A DNA stretch of 5,422 nucleotides from an uncultured Lacticaseibacillus sp. (GTDB lineage: Bacteria; Bacillota; Bacilli; Lactobacillales; Lactobacillaceae): contig CAKQZO010000111.1 of NCBI GenBank assembly GCA_934293835.1, positions 1 to 5,422 of the forward strand, in the 5' to 3' direction. How positions within the stretch are numbered: the first letter of the stretch is position 1; each line of letters starts with the position of its first letter. Shown here one piece after another: positions 1-4,474 of this stretch. The position numbers and the translations under genes are program-made. Under the pieces are notes generated by a model. It saw only the letters and a list, made by a program, of their open reading frames with translations. It was not told where the DNA came from and did no database searches.

Positions 1-5
1 GTCAA
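1..5 (-). promoter_or_regulatory. Partial third promoter, -35 TTGAC cut by window edge
   Basis: The last five bases of the minus strand read TTGAC, 89 bases after the previous TTGACA and in the same orientation. The -10 would lie outside the window. It is called mainly because its position fits the tandem array. Confidence 0.35.
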
Positions 6-65
6 GAAGAATTTTTAAATCTTCTTTTTCGTTAGCGCTTCATTTGCGCTCGCGACAACTTTTAT

Positions 66-94
66 ATCATACCAAGCCTTTCAGAAAGTGTCAA
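66..94 (-). promoter_or_regulatory. Strong sigma-A promoter (TTGACA-N17-TATGAT)
   Basis: The minus strand has a perfect -35 TTGACA at 89-94, a 17-base spacer, and the -10 TATGAT at 66-71, with transcription expected to start around 58-60 and run out of the left edge. It is the second promoter of the tandem array. No start codon with a ribosome binding site follows before the window ends, consistent with a long or non-coding leader. Confidence 0.75.
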
Positions 95-146
95 CAACTT
101 TTTTCGTTAACCTTTTGGAAACGCCGGTGTTATCAAAAAGACAACC

Positions 147-161
147 TTGATATCATATCAA
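147..161. promoter_or_regulatory. Palindrome TTGATATGATATCAA over a -10 box, possible operator
   Basis: The 15-base sequence is a perfect inverted repeat of 7-base arms (TTGATAT/ATATCAA) around one central base and fully covers the TATGAT -10 element. Its outer ends TTGAT and ATCAA equal FNR-type half-sites, but they are separated by five bases rather than the usual four. A regulator bound here would block the promoter. The arms are not conserved in the second promoter, where the matching region reads TTGGTATGATATAAA, so part of the symmetry comes simply from the -10 sequence itself. Confidence 0.35.
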
Positions 162-180
162 CTCCGGCAAAAGTCGTCAA
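152..180 (-). promoter_or_regulatory. Strong sigma-A promoter (TTGACG-N17-TATGAT)
   Basis: On the minus strand, -35 TTGACG lies at 175-180, followed by a 17-base spacer and -10 TATGAT at 152-157. It starts 11 bases beyond the serS terminator T-tract, so the terminator insulates it from serS transcription. A 15-base palindrome covers the -10 box (separate entry). It is the first promoter of the tandem array. Confidence 0.7.
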
Positions 181-191
181 GAGTTTTCTGC

Positions 192-215
192 AAAAAAAAC
201 GTCCCGAAGGACGTT
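192..215 (-). terminator. Rho-independent terminator of serS
   Basis: The minus strand forms a 7-bp stem, AACGTCC pairing with GGACGTT, closed by a stable TTCG tetraloop and followed by a run of eight T. It begins six bases after the serS stop codon and separates serS from the strong promoters to the left. Confidence 0.93.
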
Positions 216-221
216 TTGGAC

Positions 222-1502
222 TTAGGCTTTGGTGATCTTGGTTTGACCGCCCATATATGGCACCAGAACATCAGGAATCGTCACGGTGCCGTCTGCATTC
301 TGATAGTTCTCTAAAATAGCGGCCACCGCACGTCCAACTGCCAATCCAGAACCATTCAACGTGTGGACAAACTGAGGCTTGCCGTTCTCATCGCGGTACT
401 TGATGCTGGCACGCCGCGCCTGAAAATCTGTGCAGTTAGAACAACTGGAAATCTCGCGATAGCGATCTTGTGCCGGCAACCAGACCTCTAGATCATTCGT
501 CTTGGCGCTCGTGAAACTTGCATCCCCGCTGGCCAACGTGATCACATGATATGGCAATCCCAGTTTTTGCAACAAGTCTTCTGCATCGTGAACAAGATTA
601 TCCAATTCATGCCAAGAATCTTCTGGCTTACAGAACTTCACCATCTCGACCTTGTTAAACTGATGCATCCGGATCAAGCCCCGGGTGTCTCGCCCTGCCG
701 ACCCTGCCTCAGACCGAAAAGCTGGCGAAAGTGCCGTGAAGGATATTGGCAAATCCGCGCTCGGAACGATTTCGCCCCGATAATAGTTGACCAACGGCAC
801 TTCCGCCGTCGGGATCAAGGTCATGTTCTGTTCATCGTTAGTAATCGAATACACATCTTCGGTGAACTTAGGAAATTGCCCCGTCCCGAACATCGACTCA
901 TCATTCACCAAATACGGTGTGATCATTTCGGTGTAGCCTTCCTTGGCATGCTCATCCAAGAAGAAGTTGTACACGGCCCGTTCCAGACGCGCCCCGGCGC
1001 CTTTATAGTAGACAAAGCGGGCCCCGGAAACCTTTGCGGCGCGCTCAAAGTCCAAAATTCCAAGCGCTTCGCCAATTTCAAAATGCGCTTTAGGCGTAAA
1101 TTCAAATTGACGAATCTTGCCCCACTTATATTCTTCCCGTGCGTCGTCTTCATTCAGCGACATTGGAACGCCATCAGCAGGGAAGTTCGGCAAGCGAACC
1201 AGGATGTGTTGAATCTTACCGTCGATCTCTTTGAGTTCATGATCGAGCGCATCGACCTGCTTACCCACCTCACGCATCGCCGCAATCTGCTCGCTCGCAT
1301 CCTGCTTCGCGCGCTTAGCCTTGGCAATCTCATCAGAGACAGTGTTCCGCTTGGCCTTCAGTGCTTCGGTCTGCTGAATGATCTCCCGACGCTGCTCATC
1401 TAAAGCCAACACTGCATCGATCTGCGCACCATCGATCCCGCGCGCCGCAAGCTTTTGCTTCGCCCAATCAGGCTTTTGTCGCAACACTTTAATATCTAAC
1501 AT
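222..1502 (-). CDS. serS: Seryl-tRNA synthetase (serine--tRNA ligase)
   Basis: This cytosolic class II aminoacyl-tRNA synthetase charges tRNA-Ser with serine using ATP and also supplies Ser-tRNA-Sec where that pathway exists. The protein is 426 residues, the normal family length. Residues about 28-100 are rich in K, E, Q and A and form the N-terminal coiled-coil arm that grips the long variable arm of tRNA-Ser. The catalytic core shows motif 1 (about 175-197, with P196), the serine-binding TAE at 232-234, motif 2 at 262-287 ([14 protein letters not shown], then RMHQF), and motif 3 at 382-401 ([20 protein letters not shown]). The end, [11 protein letters not shown], is typical. The start MLDIKVLRQ is chosen because GGAGG lies seven bases upstream (1510-1514). 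The open frame continues 43 codons further upstream, but that part is the T-box leader. Expression is governed by that leader. The gene is intact and ends in its own terminator. Confidence 0.98.
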   Translation of the reverse strand: MLDIKVLRQKPDWAKQKLAARGIDGAQIDAVLALDEQRREIIQQTEALKAKRNTVSDEIAKAKRAKQDASEQIAAMREVGKQVDALDHELKEIDGKIQHILVRLPNFPADGVPMSLNEDDAREEYKWGKIRQFEFTPKAHFEIGEALGILDFERAAKVSGARFVYYKGAGARLERAVYNFFLDEHAKEGYTEMITPYLVNDESMFGTGQFPKFTEDVYSITNDEQNMTLIPTAEVPLVNYYRGEIVPSADLPISFTALSPAFRSEAGSAGRDTRGLIRMHQFNKVEMVKFCKPEDSWHELDNLVHDAEDLLQKLGLPYHVITLASGDASFTSAKTNDLEVWLPAQDRYREISSCSNCTDFQARRASIKYRDENGKPQFVHTLNGSGLAVGRAVAAILENYQNADGTVTIPDVLVPYMGGQTKITKA

Positions 1503-1509
1503 GTCTTTG

Positions 1510-1514
1510 CCTCC
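1510..1514 (-). promoter_or_regulatory. serS ribosome binding site, GGAGG
   Basis: GGAGG ends seven bases before ATG at 1500-1502. It fixes the serS start and rules out the upstream in-frame ATGs, which fall within the T-box terminator and antiterminator. Confidence 0.9.
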
Positions 1515-1530
1515 ATTAATGGTCATCAAA

Positions 1531-1573
1531 ACAAAAAGAGCCTCCATCCGTTTGGGACGAAAGGCTCTTTTTT
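1531..1573 (-). terminator. T-box attenuator (intrinsic terminator)
   Basis: AAAAAGAGCC (1563-1572) pairs with GGCTCTTTTT (1533-1542), and CGTCC with GGATG can extend the helix inward, followed by the T-run. The CCCAAA within its 5' half is shared with the antiterminator, so the two folds exclude each other. It acts on serS and, because no other terminator intervenes, also on transcripts arriving from the regulator genes upstream. Confidence 0.92.
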
Positions 1574-1740
1574 CCGCGGTACCACCCAAAGTTTGACAAA
1601 TTGTCACCCTCTGCTGGATAACGGCCATCACCGTGCGGCTCGTCGCCGCCCACTATCGCGCTGGAATACGAGGACTATCATGGCTTGCACCGACCGCCAT
1701 GTCTCTGAAGCCTCTATAGGCGCTTACTCACGTGTTTGCT
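1531..1740 (-). ncRNA. T-box riboswitch leader, serine-specific (UCC specifier)
   Basis: This is a tRNA-sensing leader RNA for serS. On the minus strand, Stem I closes with GCGC (1720-1723) against GCGC (1658-1661). Above it come the conserved AGAGA (1702-1706), the CATGGC/GCCATG helix, and the apical GGTGCAA (1685-1691). The internal loop on the 3' side reads TTCCA, which places the specifier UCC, a serine codon, at 1663-1665 followed by the usual A. Further hairpins follow: GCGGC/GCCGC (1635-1649) and TGACA/TGTCA (1594-1606). The T-box sequence TTTGGGTGGTACCGCGG at 1574-1590 can pair through TTTGGG with CCCAAA to form the antiterminator, with TGGT offered to the NCCA end of uncharged tRNA. 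The exact transcript start is estimated. Confidence 0.95.
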
Positions 1741-1775
1741 ATTATAAAGATACCGCATCTCTCGCGTTGCTGCAA
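1741..1775 (-). promoter_or_regulatory. serS T-box promoter
   Basis: The best fit on the minus strand is TTGCAG (1770-1775), a 17-base spacer, then TATCTT (1747-1752). A consensus TATAAT (1741-1746) directly follows, but its correctly spaced -35 would be the poor CAACGC. Either choice starts transcription at about 1734-1740, just ahead of T-box Stem I. The -35 box lies only two bases after the stop codon of the upstream regulator. Confidence 0.6.
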
Positions 1776-1777
1776 CC

Positions 1778-2452
1778 TTACTGATAATCGGCCAGCGCCT
1801 CGGCGTCTAACACCGTGATTTGCCGTCCGCGGGCCTGCTGAATGATTCCCGCATCAGCCAGCGCCGTTAATTTGCGGCTAAGTGTCTCGGGCGTCGTCCC
1901 CAGGAAATCGGCGAGGTCTTTTTTCTTCATCGGTAACACGAAGGTCGCACCAAGCTGTGCCGCTTGCTCGCGCAGATAATGGGCGAGCCGCGTCGCCACA
2001 TCCGCCGTTGTGGCCAGCGTGGTTTGCGTCTCTAGTTGCTGGATACGCGCCGCCAGCGCCGCGATCAGCGCCGTTGCGATCTCCGGATACTGGCGTAACA
2101 ACTGCTGAAAGTCCTGCTTGTATAGCACACAGGCCGTCACCGGCGACACCGCACGTGCTTCTGCAGTATGCCGCTGATCCATGAACAAGGCGCTGTCACC
2201 GTCAAAATCTCCTGGCTGCAAGAGGCGCAGCAACTGTTCACGCCCATCGGCAGTGGTTTTGGCGATCTTGATCTCGCCTTGATGCAAAATATACAACGCA
2301 TCGGCGCGGCTATTCTCCAGATACAGCGTCGTATCAGCCGCAAAATGATGATGATGGACGAGGCCTTCGATCTGCTCAAGCTGGGCATGCGGCAAGTGGT
2401 TAAAAATCGGCACCGTTGCGACGCACAAATGCTCTTGCTCAGTAATCGCCAT
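1778..2452 (-). CDS. CRP/FNR-family transcription regulator, FLP-like
   Basis: Predicted cytosolic DNA-binding regulator of 224 residues. Residues about 13-130 form the cNMP-binding-type beta-roll (LYILHQGEIKI, then LLQPGDFDGDSALF), about 128-145 the dimer helix, and about 150-215 the winged helix-turn-helix. The recognition helix PETLSRKL carries E189, S192 and R193, the trio that lets FNR read TTGAT half-sites. There is no FNR N-terminal cysteine cluster for an iron-sulfur centre. There are only two cysteines, C10 in EHLCV and C108 in TACVLY, the arrangement of lactobacillus FLP proteins with a dithiol-disulfide switch. By hand alignment the CRP cAMP-contact pair R-S is replaced by H-T, so cAMP binding is unlikely. 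The start is uncertain: ATG 2452 is chosen by protein fit, GTG 2464 is also in frame. It overlaps the upstream Mga-like gene by 14 bases. Confidence 0.88.
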   Translation of the reverse strand: MAITEQEHLCVATVPIFNHLPHAQLEQIEGLVHHHHFAADTTLYLENSRADALYILHQGEIKIAKTTADGREQLLRLLQPGDFDGDSALFMDQRHTAEARAVSPVTACVLYKQDFQQLLRQYPEIATALIAALAARIQQLETQTTLATTADVATRLAHYLREQAAQLGATFVLPMKKKDLADFLGTTPETLSRKLTALADAGIIQQARGRQITVLDAEALADYQ

Positions 2453-4022
2453 CGCCTCCAACACTCATCTTATCATCCCAGATTTGGCGAACCGTCGCAT
2501 ACAATTCGCCGTACCAATCGTTGGAACTCGTCGATGCCCATTTATAGGTCAACGTGTTGGGGCCTTTCTTCTCAGCGGCATCGGGAACGGTCGAGCTTTC
2601 GATCACCAAGTCCGCCTGATCGAGGTCGTCTTCATTCGGCGAAATCAACTCGATCCATGGCTGACTCATCAAAAACGCCAACAGGTCGATATAACCAAGG
2701 AGCGTCTGTTCAATCACCACAGCCACCTTGACCTTAACCGGCGGCACGAACTGTACGACCAGCTGCAAGACGTTGCGGTAGAATGAATCGGTCAACACAT
2801 CCAGGCTATCCGTGAAGTCAGTCAGCTCATGGCTGAAAACGATGTGTTCGATCGTCTGCCGCGTCTTTTTACGCAGGCTCGGATTGGCAGGCATCTGATG
2901 AAGCTTCTCGTTGACCTCATAAGCGATCACTTCTGTCAAGTCTTCACCGAATTCCAAGATCGACACCGTGACAGCCAGCAAATTCGCAAGCAACATGTTC
3001 ATCGTTGATTGCGGCAACAAGCCATCAGCGATGAAGTCGACCGGTAGCTTCGCTAAAAACTCGGTGACGAGGGTGTAGATATCGGGATTATACCGCTCAA
3101 ACCGCCGCACAACCGTCGACTGCATGTCGGTGCCAGTCGTCACGTAAAACGGCAAGAAGTTGAACAAGAAAAACAATGCGGCAGACTCACCCATCTGTTC
3201 ACCGATGCTGAGTGGTCCAAAACTCGGCGCCGGATCAAGGGCTTCTCGCAATTCTTCAAAGATGTTCGGCACCGGATACTTCAAGGCAAAATGCGTCTTG
3301 GCTAGCGACAACGCATGGCCATCTTTCGCCCGCTGCTCGGCGACCGCCCCGTAATACATCGCGATCTCGCGCGTCACTAAGTTTGGCCGGCCCATGTCAA
3401 ACATCTTGACGATGGCATCGATCTCTCGACTCTTCTGCTCGCGTGGAACTTCTAGGAACGGCCACCCCGCCCCATCAGTTGCCATCCAGAAGATGATCGT
3501 CAAAAAGACCCGGATGCGCTTTTCATCCCCTTGCAGGCTCAGCGTCTCATAAGAGAAACGGACTCCGAACTTGCGGGCAAAGTCTCGCACCGGCTTAAGG
3601 TGGCGAAGCATCGTTGCCTTACTGGTATCTTCATGCGCCAAGAACGCTTCAAAATTCTCATAGCGATGGTATAACAGCGCCTCTAAGAACTTGTATGGCT
3701 GACCTTGCTGAACAAAAAACAACCGGACCTTACTCGATGGCTCGTTAAACAACCGCCGAGTCGGCGCACTCTTATGATGTGTCATCGTCTCGAGGGCTTC
3801 GACAAGGCCGTTGTAAGTGTTATACACGCTACCATAGTTGCGACCAGTTAAAGATGCGATCTGCTTAAGGTTGACGTCTTTGACGAGTGGTTTCCCACTA
3901 CGCTCTATTTCGAGTCGATCTTCGACTGGCGTCTGTGCGACGCGAGCGTTGGTGATACGACGGAACAAGCTCATTTTTTCTGTTTCGGACATCGAAAGAA
4001 AGATATCTTCTCGACCTCGCAT
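2439..4022 (-). CDS. Mga-like transcription regulator (HTH, PRD-like, EIIB-like)
   Basis: Predicted cytosolic regulator of 527 residues, the usual size of the Mga/AtxA family. Two helix-turn-helix blocks lie at about 51-78 (LKQIASLTGRNYGSVYNTY) and 121-152, followed by a stretch typical of the Mga HTH domain (LQGDEKRIRVFL, ending GWPF at 186-189). Residues about 195-410 are helical and PRD-like in position. Residues about 427-477 alternate strand and helix (VKVKVAVVIEQ, then DLDQADLVIES), like the EIIB-type domain at the end of Mga proteins, with no cysteine at a phosphorylation site. The start ATG 4022 has GGGGGA seven bases upstream; TTG 4037 is in frame but precedes that site. The next gene starts within its last codons, so both are probably co-transcribed. 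Family membership is from motif reading; the target genes are unknown. Confidence 0.8.
   Translation of the reverse strand: MRGREDIFLSMSETEKMSLFRRITNARVAQTPVEDRLEIERSGKPLVKDVNLKQIASLTGRNYGSVYNTYNGLVEALETMTHHKSAPTRRLFNEPSSKVRLFFVQQGQPYKFLEALLYHRYENFEAFLAHEDTSKATMLRHLKPVRDFARKFGVRFSYETLSLQGDEKRIRVFLTIIFWMATDGAGWPFLEVPREQKSREIDAIVKMFDMGRPNLVTREIAMYYGAVAEQRAKDGHALSLAKTHFALKYPVPNIFEELREALDPAPSFGPLSIGEQMGESAALFFLFNFLPFYVTTGTDMQSTVVRRFERYNPDIYTLVTEFLAKLPVDFIADGLLPQSTMNMLLANLLAVTVSILEFGEDLTEVIAYEVNEKLHQMPANPSLRKKTRQTIEHIVFSHELTDFTDSLDVLTDSFYRNVLQLVVQFVPPVKVKVAVVIEQTLLGYIDLLAFLMSQPWIELISPNEDDLDQADLVIESSTVPDAAEKKGPNTLTYKWASTSSNDWYGELYATVRQIWDDKMSVGGDGDY
2455..2459 (-). promoter_or_regulatory. GGAGG near start of FNR-like gene, awkward spacing
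   Basis: GGAGG lies only two bases before ATG 2452, too close for normal use, and downstream of the alternative GTG at 2464. Eight bases after it stands ATT (2444-2446), in frame, which would be a very rare start. Because the upstream gene ends at 2439-2441, re-initiation by terminating ribosomes may make the spacing less important. Confidence 0.4.
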
Positions 4023-4029
4023 AGACAAT

Positions 4030-4035
4030 TCCCCC
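4030..4035 (-). promoter_or_regulatory. Ribosome binding site GGGGGA of the left Mga-like gene
   Basis: GGGGGA sits seven bases before ATG 4020-4022 and decides this start over TTG at 4037, which overlaps the site, and over the later ATG codons, which lack one. Confidence 0.7.
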
Positions 4036-4064
4036 AATAATATTTAGCCAATTATTCAAACTAA

Positions 4065-4094
4065 ATTATAACCGTAATCAAGAGTATTTTTCAA
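4065..4094 (-). promoter_or_regulatory. Promoter of the Mga-like/FNR-like pair
   Basis: On the minus strand, TTGAAA (4089-4094), an 18-base spacer and a consensus TATAAT (4065-4070) precede the gene and predict a short leader of about 35 bases. The spacer contains one TTGAT (4077-4081), half of an FNR-type site, without a matching second half. Confidence 0.65.
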
Positions 4095-4170
4095 ATTAAG
4101 ATTTATGAAAAATGATGTTAAACCTTTGCCATTCACCTAAAAATTTCTTTCTTATCTCGCCTAAGTGGAC

Positions 4171-4222
4171 TGTGTGCCCAGCCAACCATCAACCACATTC
4201 TGAGCGTGAGGCTGGTCACACA
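4171..4222. repeat. Imperfect inverted repeat, 13-base arms
   Basis: TGTGTGCCCAGCC (4171-4183) faces GGCTGGTCACACA (4210-4222), whose complement is TGTGTGACCAGCC, so 12 of 13 positions match around a 26-base loop. There is no T-run on either side, which argues against a terminator. It could be an RNA structure, a binding site or a remnant. Confidence 0.55.
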
Positions 4223-4405
4223 CACCGGCTATCATTAGCATACTCGAATAGCCGAATTTCATCCAATTAAGTTCACGAATCGTCGCTAAATCACCTCTTT
4301 GCTCGATTATTGGCCTACATCCCAACGCCTTTTCCCCTTCTGTATCATGTACCCCCCTCATATACAAATAAGCATATTCGGGTGGTCAACACCGGGGTCC
4401 GCGCG

Positions 4406-4437
4406 TTACAATTATTACATAGTATTTTTTAGATAAT
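4406..4437 (+). promoter_or_regulatory. Possible promoter of the right Mga-like gene
   Basis: TTACAA (4406-4411), 17 bases, then TTAGAT (4429-4434) is the best-spaced pair; GATAAT at 4432-4437 is an alternative -10. Neither is close to consensus, which would fit an activated gene. A dyad overlaps the -10 (separate entry). Confidence 0.4.
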
Positions 4438-4446
4438 CTGATCTAA
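4429..4446. promoter_or_regulatory. Dyad TTAGAT-N6-ATCTAA, possible operator
   Basis: Six-base arms TTAGAT and ATCTAA flank six bases and cover the predicted -10 of the right Mga-like gene. An inner AGAT-A-ATCT repeat lies within. The size and place fit a dimeric regulator binding site, but the regulator is not known. Confidence 0.4.
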
Positions 4447-4463
4447 TCCGTTCTGGTTAGCTT

Positions 4464-4468
4464 GGAGG
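4464..4468 (+). promoter_or_regulatory. Ribosome binding site GGAGG of the right Mga-like gene
   Basis: GGAGG with a six-base spacer before ATG 4475-4477 supports this start. Confidence 0.85.
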
Positions 4469-4474
4469 TTGGGT

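Larger units (their letters stand above)
1..180 (-). repeat. Tandem promoter repeat units (about 86-89 bp period)
   Basis: Read on the minus strand, this stretch contains repeated promoter units. TTGAC begins at 180, 94 and 5, giving steps of 86 and 89 bases. The first two units share TATGATAT(C/A)AA(G/A)GTTGTC across the -10 box and predicted start site, and the segments leading to the second and third -35 share TAACGAAAAA. The second unit also has a small hairpin, AGCGC and GCGCT around a 7-base loop at 34-50, and a 7-bp AT-rich dyad (4-10 with 20-26). The pattern suggests duplication of a strong promoter module. Multiple strong tandem promoters are typical of rRNA or tRNA operons, but the downstream gene is outside the window, so that identity is an inference. 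Confidence 0.6.
4023..4474. other. Divergent intergenic region between two Mga-like genes
   Basis: These 452 bases separate the two divergent start codons. The outer parts are AT-rich and hold one predicted promoter for each gene. The centre (about 4160-4400) is less AT-rich and contains an imperfect inverted repeat (4171-4222) and a small GGTG/CACC hairpin at 4381-4393. An open frame of 68 codons runs on the minus strand at 4161-4367. It starts with TTG and lacks a ribosome binding site, and its product is not recognised, so it is not called as a gene. No tRNA, transposase remnant or clear terminator was seen. Confidence 0.7.

Noticed and set aside
4..26. AT-rich hairpin followed by T-run on the plus strand
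   Set aside because: The stem is weak and contains only AT-rich pairs, and no plus-strand gene precedes it, so a terminator call is not justified.
44..235. 63-codon plus-strand open frame at the left end
   Set aside because: It crosses the tandem promoters and the serS terminator in antisense, and no product is recognisable.
546..1403. 285-codon open frame on the plus strand
   Set aside because: It lies wholly antisense to serS, has no recognisable domains and no supported start; it is a shadow of serS codon structure.
1503..1631. 43-codon N-terminal extension of serS
   Set aside because: The extension reads through the T-box antiterminator and terminator, and the well-spaced GGAGG precedes MLDIKVL instead.
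2168..2731. 187-codon plus-strand open frame across the regulator junction
   Set aside because: Antisense to two better supported genes, with low-complexity, basic, serine-rich composition and no ribosome binding site identified.
4310..4351. Short 13-codon frame after a GAGGGGGG motif on the minus strand
   Set aside because: The spacing to ATG is only three bases and the peptide is very short, with no leader-peptide pattern of repeated regulatory codons.
4161..4367. 68-codon minus-strand open frame in the intergenic region
   Set aside because: It begins with TTG, lacks a ribosome binding site before TTG or the next ATG, and its product resembles nothing I recognise. A small gene cannot be fully excluded.
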